Assembly: GCF_900142215.1 (NCBI RefSeq)
Contig: NZ_FRAC01000017.1
Coordinates: forward strand, 1 to 64,000
Origin: Anaerocolumna jejuensis DSM 15929
Lineage (GTDB): Bacteria > Bacillota > Clostridia > Lachnospirales > Lachnospiraceae
Reading direction: 5' to 3'
DNA: 64,000 nt
The position numbers and the translations under genes are program-made. This document shows positions 8,290 through 18,242 of the stretch, piece by piece (within the stretch, counting starts at the first letter, position 1; each line of letters begins with the position of its first letter). A model generated the notes under the pieces. It made no database searches. It was not told where the DNA came from and was given only the letters and a program-made list of their open reading frames with translations.

Positions 8290-11200
8290 TTAGTCTTCCC
8301 AGGAAGCAAGACGTACAAGCTTCTTGTACTTAGCCTTTGCACTGGCTTCTGCATTTGCAAAAAGTTCTTTTGCCCTTTCCGGATTAGAACGTGCAAGAGA
8401 GCTGTATCTAACTTCATTGGAAAGGAATTCCTGGTAATCAGCAGTAGGCTCTTTGGAGTCTAACTGGAAGGGATTCTTGCCCTGAGCTTCCAGACGGGGA
8501 TCGAAACGGAATAAATGCCAGTATCCACTAGCAACTGCACGTTTCTCTTCTGTCTGAGCACCCTTCATACCACCCTTGATACCATGGTTGATACAAGGAG
8601 CATAAGCGATGATAATAGAAGGTCCGGGATAGCTTTCAGCTTCAACAAATGCCTTAACGCACTGGTTGTAATCAGCACCCTGAGCAATCTGTGCTACGTA
8701 TACATAGCCATAGCTCATTGCGATTGCAGCTAAATCCTTTTTCTTAACTTCCTTACCGGCAGCTGCGAATTGAGCGATAGCACCGGTAGGTGTGGACTTG
8801 GAGGACTGACCGCCTGTATTGGAGTAAACTTCTGTATCAAATACTAAGATGTTAACATCTTCACCGCTGGCAATTACATGGTCTAAGCCGCCGAAGCCGA
8901 TATCATAAGCCCATCCGTCACCACCGAAGATCCACTGGGATTTCTTGGATAAGAAATCTTTGTTTGTCAGGATGTTAGCTCTGTCTTCGTTGTCACAGCC
9001 GCAGCCTTCAAGAGCAGCGATTAATTCTGTGGAAGCAGGTCCGTTTAAGGTACTGGAATCCTTTGTTGCAAGATACTGCTCAAGAGCAGCCTTTACACCA
9101 GTATTTTCAACAACACCGGTAAGAGCTTCTGCAGAAGAGATAAGGCGTTTTCTTAATGCCTTCTGAGCAAGAGCCATACCATAACCATACTCTGCATTAT
9201 CTTCAAATAAGGAGTTAGCCCAAGCAGGACCTTTGCCTTCTTTGTTTACGGTATAAGGAGTGGAAGGTGCACTGCCGCCCCAGATAGAAGAGCATCCGGT
9301 CGCATTGGAAATGTACATTCTGTCACCGAATAACTGTGTAGCAAGTTTTGCATAAGGTGTTTCACCGCAGCCTGCGCATGCTCCGGAGAATTCAAGTAAA
9401 GGTTTCTTGAACTGGCTTCCCTTAACGGTTGTTTCCTTGAACTTGGTAACAACTTCTTCTGGGAATCCGATTTCTACACCATAATCAAATAATTTCTGAG
9501 AATCTAACTGGCTCTCTAAGCTCTGCATGGTAAGTGCTTTTTCACCCTTCTTACCAGGACAAACATTTACGCAGGAACCGCAGCCCTGGCAATCCAGTGC
9601 AGATACGGAAATAGCGAATTTGAAGCCAGGCATACCTGTTAAGTCAACATTAAGAGAACCTTCAGGAGCGTTAGCAGCCTGTTCTCCTGTCATGGCTACA
9701 GGACGGATGGATGCATGAGGGCATACATAGGAACAGAAGTTACACTGGATACAGTTATCAGGATTCCAGCTGGGAACATCTACTGCAATACCACGTTTTT
9801 CAAATGCAGAGGAACCTAAGGGGAATGTACCGTCAGCCATATCTACGAATGTAGAAACAGGCAGGCTGTAACCATCCTGAGCATTGACAACGTTCTGGAT
9901 TTTATTTACATAATCTACGATTTCTGTTCTGGAGCCGCTTGCAACACTTAGAATGCTTTCATCTTTGGCATCAGCCCAGGAAGCAGGAACCTTAACTTCC
10001 TTCACATCGGTAATACCGCGGTCAATAGCGTCATGATTCATCTTAACAATGGCATCACCCTTCTTGCTGTAAGAAGCGGTAGCAGCTGCTTTCATGTATT
10101 TAACAGCATCTTCTACGGGAATGATGTTAGCTAATTTAAAGAAAGCTGCCTGTAAAACGGTGTTGATACGTCCGCCAAGACCGATTTCCTTACCGATGCT
10201 GATACCGTCAATGGTATAGAATTTAATGTTATGTTCAGCAATGTAGCGCTTAACCTGTCCGGGTAAATGGGTTTCGATTTCTTCCATTGTCCATCCGCAG
10301 TTAAGTAAGAATTTTCCGCCGTCCTTTAAATCCTGAACCATGTTGTATTTTCTTACATAGGAAGGATTGTGGCAGGCAACGAAGTTAGCCTGGCTTACAA
10401 GGTAAGTGGACTTGATAGGAGCCTTACCGAAACGTAAGTGGGAGGTTGTGATACCGCCGGACTTCTTGGAATCATAATCAAAGTAAGCCTGTGCATACAT
10501 GTCTGTATGGTCACCGATGATCTTGATGGAGTTCTTGTTGGCACCTACTGTACCATCTGCACCAAGTCCCCAGAATTTGCAGCTGATAGTTGCTTCAGGA
10601 GTGGTGTTGATTTTATCTGTTACGTCAAGGGAAAGCTTTGTAACATCATCTACAATACCGATAGTGAATTTCTTCTTTTCGGAATTCTTGTAAACAGAAG
10701 CAATCTGTCCGGGTGTGGTATCCTTGGAACCTAAACCGTAACGACCGGATAATACGGGAGTGTCCTTGAATTTACTGTCCTTTAAGGCAGCTACAATATC
10801 TAACCATAAAGGTTCACCAAGTGCACCGGGTTCTTTTGTTCTGTCAAGTACGCTGATTTGTTTAACGGAATCAGGAATAACGTCTAATAGGTGTTTCACG
10901 GAGAAAGGTCTGAAAAGTCTAACTTTGATTAAACCAATCTTTTCGCCTTTTGCTGTTAAGTAATCAATGGTTTCTTCAATGGTATCACATACAGAACCCA
11001 TTGCAATGATTACATGTTCAGCATCGGGAGCACCATAGTAGTTGAACAGTTTATAATCTGTTCCGATTTTATTGTTTACTTTATTCATATACTCTTCTAC
11101 AATACCTGGAATAGCATCATAGTAAGAATTACTTGCTTCTCTTGCCTGGAAGAAGATATCAGGATTCTGAGCAGTACCGCGCGTTACCGGATGTTCGGGG

Positions 11201-11826
11201 TTTAAAGCACGCTTACGGAATGCAGCTACAGCATCCATATCAGTCATTTCCTTTAAATCTTCATAATCCCACATTTCAATTTTCTGAATTTCATGGGATG
11301 TTCTGAAACCATCGAAGAAATGAAGGAAAGGAACTCGTCCCTTAAGAGTGGAAAGATGTGCAACAGCACCTAAGTCCATAACTTCCTGTACATTTCCGGA
11401 GCAAAGCATTGCAAAGCCTGTCTGGCGGCATGCATATACGTCGGAGTGGTCACCGAAGATTGACAGTGCGTGGCTTGCCAAAGCACGGGCAGAAACATCA
11501 ATAACACAGGGAAGTAATTCACCTGCTATTTTGTACATATTAGGGATCATTAAAAGTAAGCCCTGTGATGCGGTATAAGTAGTAGTTAAAGCACCAGCCT
11601 GTAAGGAACCGTGAACGGTACCAGCTGCACCTGCCTCAGACTGCATTTCGGTAACCTGTACTTCATGTCCGAAAATGTTCTTTCTTCCCTGAGTTGACCA
11701 TGCGTCAGTAACTTCAGCCATAACTGAAGATGGTGTAATTGGATAGATGGCTGCAACGTCGGTAAATGCATAGGAGACATGTGCCGCAGCATTATTTCCA
11801 TCCATGGTTTTCATTTTTCTAGCCAT
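8290..11826 (-). CDS. nifJ: Pyruvate:ferredoxin (flavodoxin) oxidoreductase
   Basis: This 1178-residue single-chain enzyme oxidatively decarboxylates pyruvate to acetyl-CoA and CO2 and passes electrons to ferredoxin; it is central to fermentation. The N-terminal half carries the alpha- and gamma-type domains (AAHVSYAFTDVAAIYPITPS at the start). The ferredoxin domain has two 4Fe-4S motifs, CIQCNFCSYVCPH and CQGCGSCVNVCPG. The C-terminal thiamine-pyrophosphate domain has GGDGWAYDIGFGGLDHV. Length is normal and no frame is broken. An AAGGAGG lies 11 bases before the ATG. It is transcribed alone, away from greA. Confidence 0.97.
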   Translation of the reverse strand: MARKMKTMDGNNAAAHVSYAFTDVAAIYPITPSSVMAEVTDAWSTQGRKNIFGHEVQVTEMQSEAGAAGTVHGSLQAGALTTTYTASQGLLLMIPNMYKIAGELLPCVIDVSARALASHALSIFGDHSDVYACRQTGFAMLCSGNVQEVMDLGAVAHLSTLKGRVPFLHFFDGFRTSHEIQKIEMWDYEDLKEMTDMDAVAAFRKRALNPEHPVTRGTAQNPDIFFQAREASNSYYDAIPGIVEEYMNKVNNKIGTDYKLFNYYGAPDAEHVIIAMGSVCDTIEETIDYLTAKGEKIGLIKVRLFRPFSVKHLLDVIPDSVKQISVLDRTKEPGALGEPLWLDIVAALKDSKFKDTPVLSGRYGLGSKDTTPGQIASVYKNSEKKKFTIGIVDDVTKLSLDVTDKINTTPEATISCKFWGLGADGTVGANKNSIKIIGDHTDMYAQAYFDYDSKKSGGITTSHLRFGKAPIKSTYLVSQANFVACHNPSYVRKYNMVQDLKDGGKFLLNCGWTMEEIETHLPGQVKRYIAEHNIKFYTIDGISIGKEIGLGGRINTVLQAAFFKLANIIPVEDAVKYMKAAATASYSKKGDAIVKMNHDAIDRGITDVKEVKVPASWADAKDESILSVASGSRTEIVDYVNKIQNVVNAQDGYSLPVSTFVDMADGTFPLGSSAFEKRGIAVDVPSWNPDNCIQCNFCSYVCPHASIRPVAMTGEQAANAPEGSLNVDLTGMPGFKFAISVSALDCQGCGSCVNVCPGKKGEKALTMQSLESQLDSQKLFDYGVEIGFPEEVVTKFKETTVKGSQFKKPLLEFSGACAGCGETPYAKLATQLFGDRMYISNATGCSSIWGGSAPSTPYTVNKEGKGPAWANSLFEDNAEYGYGMALAQKALRKRLISSAEALTGVVENTGVKAALEQYLATKDSSTLNGPASTELIAALEGCGCDNEDRANILTNKDFLSKKSQWIFGGDGWAYDIGFGGLDHVIASGEDVNILVFDTEVYSNTGGQSSKSTPTGAIAQFAAAGKEVKKKDLAAIAMSYGYVYVAQIAQGADYNQCVKAFVEAESYPGPSIIIAYAPCINHGIKGGMKGAQTEEKRAVASGYWHLFRFDPRLEAQGKNPFQLDSKEPTADYQEFLSNEVRYSSLARSNPERAKELFANAEASAKAKYKKLVRLASWED

Positions 11827-12306
11827 GTTATATTATCCTCCTTGATGTGTCAGCAATCGAGAAAAGAAATGAACACAAAAAGAATGAGTCACCTCACCGT
11901 GCGCCTCAATTACTGAACATTGTTAATTATGTAACTAGATGTACTTGGTAGTAACCAGATTGCCTATAATATTATGTAATTATTATAAGAAAACATAGTA
12001 AAACACCTATAGTAGAGAATAACACTATTCGACAGAAGTGTAAAGAGTTAATTCGCACTTATTCAAAATTTTAATAAATCTTTTGGAACTGCCAGCTTGT
12101 CTGATAAGGGATTTTTTTCATACAGGAAGAGCAGTCCTGGACTAAAAATATGTCTAAGTTTGTAAGAAACTGTAACAAAGAAAAAAGTGCAAAAAAATAT
12201 GAAAAAATGGAATAATACCTTGGAAAAAGTTAATGATAACATGCGGAATATTTTTAAGCATATCTTGATAAGATATAAAGTACTTATACGGCAAAGGGCA
12301 AAATCA
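11827..12306. other. Divergent intergenic region between nifJ and greA
   Basis: This AT-rich spacer has no supported gene. It must hold the nifJ promoter on the minus strand; I see only AT-rich candidates around 11965-11990 and cannot choose one. The greA promoter is listed separately. Confidence 0.5.
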
Positions 12307-12335
12307 TTGACAATAAACCGGTGATAAGTTATAAT
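12307..12335 (+). promoter_or_regulatory. Sigma-A promoter of greA-lysS
   Basis: TTGACA at 12307-12312 and a consensus TATAAT at 12330-12335 are 17 bases apart, about 50 bases before the greA start. Confidence 0.85.
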
Positions 12336-12385
12336 ACTTTGAATGTATCGTAAATACGATTGAAACGGAGGAAGGGTATTAAAAT

Positions 12386-12868
12386 ATGGCAGAAAAGAAG
12401 AATATTTTGACCTATGAGGGATTACGAATCTTAGAAGAAGAATTGCAGGATTTGAAAGTCATCAAACGTAAAGAAGTAGCACAGAAGATAAAAGAAGCCA
12501 GGGAGCAGGGAGATTTATCTGAAAATGCAGAATACGATGCAGCCAAAGATGAACAAAGGGAAATCGAGGCTAGAATCGAAGAAATAGATAAAATCCTTAA
12601 GAACGCAGAAGTCGTAGTAGAAGATGAAGTTGAGGTAGATGTTATTAATATAGGCTGTAGGGTTAAGATACTTGACCTTGAGTTCGAAGACGAGATGGAA
12701 TATAAAATCGTAGGGTCTACGGAAGCAAATAGTCTTAAAGGAAAGATCTCCAATGAATCACCGGTCGGTAAAGCATTGATTGGTGCACGAGTTGGAGATA
12801 TTGTTAATGTTGAGACTCATTCCGGTATGTTAGAGTACAAAATTCTGGAAATATTAAGATCCAATTGA
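12386..12868 (+). CDS. greA: Transcription elongation factor GreA
   Basis: This 160-residue GreA enters the RNA polymerase secondary channel and stimulates cleavage of backtracked transcripts. The N-terminal coiled coil carries GDLSENAEYDAAKDEQ at its tip with the acidic catalytic residues. The C-terminal FKBP-like domain ends ISNESPVGKALIGARVGDIV. GGAGG lies 12 bases before the ATG. It is followed after 25 bases by lysS, an arrangement seen in many Firmicutes. Confidence 0.97.
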   Translation: MAEKKNILTYEGLRILEEELQDLKVIKRKEVAQKIKEAREQGDLSENAEYDAAKDEQREIEARIEEIDKILKNAEVVVEDEVEVDVINIGCRVKILDLEFEDEMEYKIVGSTEANSLKGKISNESPVGKALIGARVGDIVNVETHSGMLEYKILEILRSN

Positions 12869-12893
12869 TTTTTTTTAGAAAGGATGAAGAAAA

Positions 12894-14402
12894 GTGGCTG
12901 AGGAAAAGATACAGGCGCAGGAAAAGGTACAGACAGAACAGGAGCTTAATGAGCTGTTAAAGGTAAGAAGAACCAAGCTTGCCGAGCTGAAGGAAAACGG
13001 TAAGGATCCTTTTCAGGTCATGAAGTACCAGGCTACACATCACTCAAAGGAGATTGAGGAGGGCTTTGAGGCATTGGAAGGAAAAGAAGTATCCATTGCC
13101 GGACGTATTATGTCCAAGCGCGTAATGGGCAAAGCTTCCTTCCTTCATCTTCGTGATATTAAGGGCGATGTTCAGGGTTACGTTAAGAGGGATGCCGTAG
13201 GGGATGAGGTTTATGCGGAATTCAAGAAATATGATATCGGTGATATTGTAGGCATAACCGGAGAGGTGTTCAAGACTCATACGGAGGAGATCTCCATCAA
13301 GGTTACGAGCATTGTTCTTTTATCAAAGAGCCTTCAGATACTGCCTGAAAAATACCATGGGCTGAAGGATACCGATACCAGATACCGTCAAAGGTATGTG
13401 GACCTTATTGTTAATCCGGAAGTTAAGGATACCTTTGTAAAACGTTCCCTTATTATAAGGGAAATCAGAAAATATCTTGACGGAAAGAATTTTATTGAGG
13501 TCGAGACACCTGTTCTTGTTCCCAATGCCGGCGGAGCTGCGGCAAAGCCCTTTATGACTCATCATAATGCACTGGATGAGGATATCCATTTAAGAATATC
13601 ACTGGAACTTTACTTAAAGAGACTGATTGTAGGAGGTCTTGAAAGGGTATATGAAATCGGCAGGGTATTCCGTAACGAAGGCCTTTCTGTAAGACATAAC
13701 CCTGAATTTACTCTGCTGGAGCTGTATCAGGCATATACGGATTATTACGGTATGATGGACTTGGCAGAAGAGCTTTTCCGCACAGTGGCACAGAATGTAC
13801 TTGGTACTACTACCATTTCCTACGACGGTGTGGAAATTGACCTCAGCAAGCCCTTTGAAAGACTTACCATGCTGGAAGCCGTTAAGAAATATTCCGGTGT
13901 TGATTTCACACAGATTAAGACGGAAGAGGAAGCAAAGGCCATTGCCAAGGAGCGTCATATAGAATTCGAAGACAGACATAAGAAGGGTGATATCATCAAC
14001 CTTTTCTTTGAAGAATATGTAGAAGAAAATCTGGTTCAGCCTACTTTTATTATGGACCATCCGGTAGAGATTTCCCCTCTTGCCAAGAGAAAGCCGGAGG
14101 CACCCGATTTTACCGAAAGATTTGAGCTGTTTATCACAAAGAGAGAAATGGCAAATGCCTTCTCCGAATTAAATGACCCCATTGACCAGAGAGGACGTTT
14201 TGAAGCACAGGAGGCCTTAAAGGCTGCCGGTGATGAAGAAGCCAACTCCATGGATGAAGACTTCTTAAATGCGCTGGAATACGGAATGCCGCCTACAGGA
14301 GGCATTGGTATCGGTATTGACCGCCTTGTAATGTTACTTACGGATTCAGCAGCCATCAGGGATGTACTTTTATTCCCGACGATGAAGACGTTAGACAAGT
14401 AA
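12894..14402 (+). CDS. lysS: Lysyl-tRNA synthetase, class II
   Basis: This 502-residue class II enzyme charges tRNA-Lys in the cytoplasm. An N-terminal OB fold (about residues 60-165) binds the anticodon. Motif 2 lies in EIGRVFRNEGLSVRHNPEFT and motif 3 in GGIGIGIDRLVMLL. The start is a GTG preceded by AAAGGATG. It is the second gene of the greA operon and the last intact host gene before the integrated island, whose left end begins about 55 bases beyond the stop codon. Confidence 0.97.
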   Translation: MAEEKIQAQEKVQTEQELNELLKVRRTKLAELKENGKDPFQVMKYQATHHSKEIEEGFEALEGKEVSIAGRIMSKRVMGKASFLHLRDIKGDVQGYVKRDAVGDEVYAEFKKYDIGDIVGITGEVFKTHTEEISIKVTSIVLLSKSLQILPEKYHGLKDTDTRYRQRYVDLIVNPEVKDTFVKRSLIIREIRKYLDGKNFIEVETPVLVPNAGGAAAKPFMTHHNALDEDIHLRISLELYLKRLIVGGLERVYEIGRVFRNEGLSVRHNPEFTLLELYQAYTDYYGMMDLAEELFRTVAQNVLGTTTISYDGVEIDLSKPFERLTMLEAVKKYSGVDFTQIKTEEEAKAIAKERHIEFEDRHKKGDIINLFFEEYVEENLVQPTFIMDHPVEISPLAKRKPEAPDFTERFELFITKREMANAFSELNDPIDQRGRFEAQEALKAAGDEEANSMDEDFLNALEYGMPPTGGIGIGIDRLVMLLTDSAAIRDVLLFPTMKTLDK

Positions 14403-14427
14403 AAACCCAGTGTTTATGCGGGTTTGC

Positions 14428-14444
14428 GGGCTTGGGAATGGTAC
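14428..14444 (+). repeat. Dispersed repeat copy 1 (GGGCTTGGGAATGGTAC)
   Basis: A near-identical copy lacking one G occurs at 22779-22794 in the GC-rich stretch before the conjugation remnant genes. It lies next to the proposed left attachment site, so it may belong to the element end or to an older insertion. Confidence 0.5.
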
Positions 14445-14457
14445 TTACTACAACGCT

Positions 14458-14469
14458 TACTACAACAAA
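14458..14469 (+). repeat. Proposed left attachment site (attL core)
   Basis: TACTACAACAAA is repeated in the same orientation at 42227-42238, just past the integrase. A partial extra copy (TACTACAAC) begins at 14446. The placement outside the integrase gene and on the far side of all element genes fits recombination-site cores, though 12 bases is short. Confidence 0.5.
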
Positions 14470-14547
14470 TTCGTATAAAGTTATGGTGTAATATACGCCC
14501 TACTGACGGATATGTTTCGGAAAACAACTAGATACAGGAAAGAAAAA

Positions 14548-14594
14548 CAAGGACTTTTTTTCAGTAAAACACTGAGGAAGAGTCCTTTTTCTAT
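14548..14594 (+). terminator. Terminator near the element's left end
   Basis: AAGGACT pairs with AGTCCTT around an inner CAGT/ACTG stem, followed by TTTTTC. It would shield element genes from lysS readthrough. The gap 14403-14671 otherwise holds only the repeats listed. Confidence 0.7.
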
Positions 14595-14671
14595 TTGCTT
14601 TTTTGGACAGTGATATGGTCAAAAATTCAATTTAGATGTAAACAAATTATTTTGAAAGGAGCGAATGTAGT

Positions 14672-14821
14672 ATGAATAACACAGCGTTAAGTGCCAGTGT
14701 GCAGACAATAGAGTTTGCAAGTGAGAACCACCGAGATTTCTATGAGGAGTATCTGCCACAGTGCAGACACCAGGACGTATATCATAAGTACTGTTCAAAG
14801 AGAGCAGGTGCTTTATGCTAA
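14672..14821 (+). pseudogene. Truncated DUF6075-like element gene
   Basis: The frame codes for 49 residues after a good AAAGGAGC ribosome site. The middle, FASENHRDFYEEYLPQCRHQ, resembles the start of DUF6075-type proteins found in clostridial conjugative elements, which are much longer. After YHK the similarity stops and the frame ends, so only the N-terminus survives. Family assignment is from memory. Confidence 0.5.
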
Positions 14822-15003
14822 AGATTAGAATGCAAGGAACAAAAAGAGAGATTGTTTGGTTTTGCAAATTACTGAAAAGGTGTAAGGAACTAGAAGTGTT
14901 ATAACATTCCAAGATATACAGTAATAAAGGGACGGATAAGTATTTTAGAATGTACGCAGAAATTCAAGAAAAAGAAATCGAGGAGGAAAACAAAAATGAG
15001 TAA
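14815..15003 (+). pseudogene. Small DUF3970-like gene with an in-frame stop
   Basis: From the ATG at 14815 the frame reads KIRMQGTKREIVWFCKLL, which resembles the start of the small DUF3970-like proteins beside ParA in such elements. It hits TAA at 14902-14904. The same frame then continues with YSNKGTDKYFRMYAEIQEKE up to TAA at 15001-15003, so one stop codon divides a 62-codon gene. It overlaps the ParA start. Confidence 0.5.
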
Positions 15004-15262
15004 AGTTCTTATTTGTGCAAATCAAAAAGGTGGAGTTGCAAAGTCAACCTCGGTAGTAAATATCGGAATTGGACTTGCAAGATTAGGTAAAAAGGTATTG
15101 GTCATTGACAACGACCCCCAGGGATCTCTTACTGAGGCATTGGGATATCCAGAGCCGGACAAGTTAGAAGTCACATTAGCAACGGTTATGGATTGGGTTT
15201 TAAATGAAGAAGATTTTGATCTGACAGCAGGTATTCTTCATGACAGACAGCTCTTATCTTGA
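14996..15262 (+). pseudogene. ParA-like partition ATPase, N-terminal fragment
   Basis: The 88-residue product begins with the deviant Walker A NQKGGVAKSTSVVNIGIGL and continues with the Walker A' strand VLVIDNDPQGS, as in ParA/Soj ATPases that segregate plasmids and conjugative elements. The family runs to about 250-270 residues, but here it breaks after GILH (about residue 82) and reads a few unrelated residues before the stop. The break coincides with the start of an ABC ATPase fragment, so a deletion has joined the two. AGGAGG precedes the ATG. It cannot be a working ParA. Confidence 0.8.
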
Positions 15263-15835
15263 AAAACTACTGGACACATTTGAATTGGACCCTAATATAG
15301 GTCTGAAGCAGATGAGCCTTGGAACGAAGAGAAAGTTAGCAGTTGTGACAGCTTTTATGCATGATCCGGATATTCTGATTCTAGATGAGCCAACATCGGG
15401 GCTTGATCCAATCATGCAGGCGATTTTTATTGAATATATTTTGGAAGAAAAGAAGAGAGGTAAAACAATTTTCCTATCTTCCCATATTTTTCATGAGGTA
15501 GATGCATCCTGTGATCGTATAGCCATTATTCGCGATGCATTATTGTCTCTGAATTTGATCCATATCAGTTAAAAAAAGAGAGTGACAAAATCTATCGTGT
15601 TACATTTAATGACCACACGCAGTGGGACGTGTTTACGAAGCTGCCATATCAATTTTCTTCTATTAACGAAGAAAAACTTCGTGCGAGAGTACAGATAAAA
15701 AACAGCGAGATTCAGAAGTTTATGACAGACCTTTCCTACTATCATGTGGCTGATCTAACGGAATTTCCATTTTCTTTGGAGGATTACTTCATGCAGTTCT
15801 ATAAAGAAGATAAAGTTTTCGAGGGGGTGAAGTGA
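15240..15835 (+). pseudogene. ABC transporter ATPase remnant, 5'-truncated and frameshifted
   Basis: The first 300 bases code for the second half of an ABC ATPase: signature MSLGTKRKLAVVTAFM, Walker B ILILDEPTSGLDP and switch IFLSSHIFHEV. The Walker A half is missing, lost in the joint with parA. Near 15535 a frameshift ends the frame at 15572, and the natural C-terminus (IVSEFDPYQLKKESDKIYR, then a domain ending at 15835) continues in another frame. It was probably one of a tandem pair with the next gene. Confidence 0.85.
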
Positions 15836-18228
15836 TGAGCAGGACTGTATTAAAGACAAAGGGATTGACGAAAGATTATGGTAAAGGCAGAGGTATCTTT
15901 GACATTGATCTTACAGTAAATGAGGGGGAAGTATTTGGCTTTATTGGAACGAATGGTTCCGGAAAGACAACAGCCATTCGAAATATGTTGGGATTCATTA
16001 AACCGAATGCAGGAACCTCTTTTGTAAATGGAAGAAACTCATGGACGGAATCTGCTGCAATCATGCAACAGGTTAGTTATGTTCCAGGTGAAATCGCATT
16101 TCCTGCACTTACAACTGGAACGGAGTTTTTAAAATCACAGGCGGATTATCTGGGGGTAAAAGATTTTACTTATATGAATCATGTAATCGAACTTCTGCAG
16201 CTTGATCCGACAGCAAATCTGAAACGTATGTCAAAGGGAATGAAGCAGAAGACCGCGATTGTTGCAGCATTAATGGGAGAAAAAGAGATTCTCGTACTTG
16301 ATGAACCAACTACGGGACTTGACCCACTTATGAGAGATGCTTTTATGGAGCTGGTTCGTGAAGAGAAGGCGAAAGGTCATACGGTGTTCATGTCCAGCCA
16401 TATATTCGAGGAAATAGAAGAAGTGTGTGATCGTGTTGCAAATGGAGGAAGTGGAGCCCCGGGAGATCAGACAAAAGAACAGGGATCTGATTTGTATTTA
16501 TCATCTACAAAGCCATCATGGACGGGGTATACATTTAAATATTGGACTGCCAGTATCGGTGGGAATTATAATCCTGGTGGTAAATATACTCATGATCAGG
16601 ATGGTGGAACAGTTACGATGATAGCACATTGGAAGGATGAAACAGATCCAAGCTGTAGTGACTTTTCGGCTACACCAAATTACTGGAGTGCTGGAATTGG
16701 AACAGTAACATTTTCGGCGCAGGATAATGGCTCTGGACTGTCTTCGGTTATGCTTCAAAGATATTCGAATGTGACAAAATCGTGGAGTAATGTTCAGACT
16801 TGGAGCTATAGTGGCACGACTAGTAAAAGGTATGGAAGCTATACAGAAACCTCAGAGGGAGTATTTTATTATAAACTGACGATTGAGGATATGGCAGGAA
16901 ATGTTACAACAAAGACATCTGATTATATCTATTTAGATCATAGCAATCCTGTTATTAGTGGAACAGAAAACACAGTTACAACATGGACGAAAGTGGCACC
17001 TATGATTCGAGTGTTTGCAACGGATTATTTATTTGCTACATCTTATAATGGCTCAGGCTTAAATAGCCTTGTTATTAAAGATGATTCAGGAATTGTGGTA
17101 ACAAGTGGAGTCGCTAGTGCAACTTATACGTTAGCAGATAAATATCAGGGAATACATACTTGGTACATTATTGCTACAGATAATGTAGGGCATGTGAGTA
17201 ATAAGACAATTACGACCAGTTTTGACAAAACAGGTCCATCTTGCAGTAGTTTAGATGCGACACCAAATTCTTGGAGTGTTGGTAATGGCATAGTATCATT
17301 TACTGCCAGAGATCCGTGGTCTGGACTTTCATCAGCCACGTTACAAAGATATTCCTATGTAACAGGAGCATGGAGTGATGTACAGACTTGGACATTTGGT
17401 GGAACGACTGATAGTGTTTCAAGAAGTTATACAGAAACATCGGAAGGAGTATTTTACTTTAGACTTGTATTATCAGATGTACTTGGAAATACGTCTTCAA
17501 CGAATTCAGTCACAATCTATCTGGATCACAGCGATCCGGTAATTAGTGGTGTAGAGGATACAGTCACTGATTGGACAAACGTCGCACCTACGATTCGTGT
17601 AGCTGCTACTGATTATTTGAGCGGAACAAGTTATAACGGTTCAGGTCTTCGAAGTCTCATTATTAAGGATGATGTTGGGAATGTGGTTGCATCGGGAGTC
17701 ACAAGTACAAGCTACACATTGGCTGCAAAGTATGAAGGAATTCATACGTGGTACATTACAGCAACAGATAATGTAGGACATACTGAAAGTAAGTCAGTTA
17801 CAACTAAGTATGATTGCACCATACCAGGAATGGATGGAACAGAGATTACTCATGTCAGACCAGATGGAATCACCGTATCTGGATATTGCCAAGATAACAT
17901 TATTAATCAGCATATTGATGATGAAATATCAAGAAGTCCAAACAGAGCAAATCTAAGCTCAGGAATAAAAAGCGTAATCTTGTATCGAGTGACTGGGGCG
18001 CGAAAAGAAGTTGTCTATTCAGACAGAACGAAGGCTGTTTTTGGTTCTCCTGATACACATAGTTATTTTGATATGTATTATGAGATTACAGCTGACGAAA
18101 AAACATCAAGTTATTATGAAATAATTGTCATAGACTTTGCAGGGAATAAGACAACGAAGAAATTGACAAGCCAATATAGTTTGTTGAGCTGGTTTCATAC
18201 CAGTATAGATAGAAGTTCGTATGAATAA
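15835..18228 (+). CDS. Chimera: ABC transporter ATPase fused in frame to adhesin repeats
   Basis: Residues 1-202 of about 797 are a drug-exporter-type ABC ATPase with Walker A GTNGSGKTT, signature MSKGMKQKTA, Walker B ILVLDEPTTGLDP and switch His in FMSSHIFEE. At about base 16438, after CDRVA, the sequence changes without a frame break to NGGSGAPGDQTKEQG, the start of an InlB_B-type (Listeria-Bacteroides) repeat. Two 196-residue Ig-like repeat units and a third partial domain follow, all typical of secreted adhesins. The product has no signal peptide, no sortase motif and no membrane segment, so it is most likely a deletion artefact that stayed open. GGGGGTGA precedes the ATG, which overlaps the previous stop. 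Confidence 0.85.
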   Translation: MSRTVLKTKGLTKDYGKGRGIFDIDLTVNEGEVFGFIGTNGSGKTTAIRNMLGFIKPNAGTSFVNGRNSWTESAAIMQQVSYVPGEIAFPALTTGTEFLKSQADYLGVKDFTYMNHVIELLQLDPTANLKRMSKGMKQKTAIVAALMGEKEILVLDEPTTGLDPLMRDAFMELVREEKAKGHTVFMSSHIFEEIEEVCDRVANGGSGAPGDQTKEQGSDLYLSSTKPSWTGYTFKYWTASIGGNYNPGGKYTHDQDGGTVTMIAHWKDETDPSCSDFSATPNYWSAGIGTVTFSAQDNGSGLSSVMLQRYSNVTKSWSNVQTWSYSGTTSKRYGSYTETSEGVFYYKLTIEDMAGNVTTKTSDYIYLDHSNPVISGTENTVTTWTKVAPMIRVFATDYLFATSYNGSGLNSLVIKDDSGIVVTSGVASATYTLADKYQGIHTWYIIATDNVGHVSNKTITTSFDKTGPSCSSLDATPNSWSVGNGIVSFTARDPWSGLSSATLQRYSYVTGAWSDVQTWTFGGTTDSVSRSYTETSEGVFYFRLVLSDVLGNTSSTNSVTIYLDHSDPVISGVEDTVTDWTNVAPTIRVAATDYLSGTSYNGSGLRSLIIKDDVGNVVASGVTSTSYTLAAKYEGIHTWYITATDNVGHTESKSVTTKYDCTIPGMDGTEITHVRPDGITVSGYCQDNIINQHIDDEISRSPNRANLSSGIKSVILYRVTGARKEVVYSDRTKAVFGSPDTHSYFDMYYEITADEKTSSYYEIIVIDFAGNKTTKKLTSQYSLLSWFHTSIDRSSYE
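16645..17820 (+). repeat. Tandem 588-bp coding repeat in the adhesin part
   Basis: Two units (16645-17232 and 17233-17820) share the same order of motifs: a PSCS..ATPN start, a QRYS block, YTETSEGVFY, YLDHS, SYNGSGL and HTWYI.ATDNVGH. Each codes for 196 residues. A third, shorter and diverged domain follows. Confidence 0.85.
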
Positions 18229-18242
18229 AGAGGAAAAATTAA

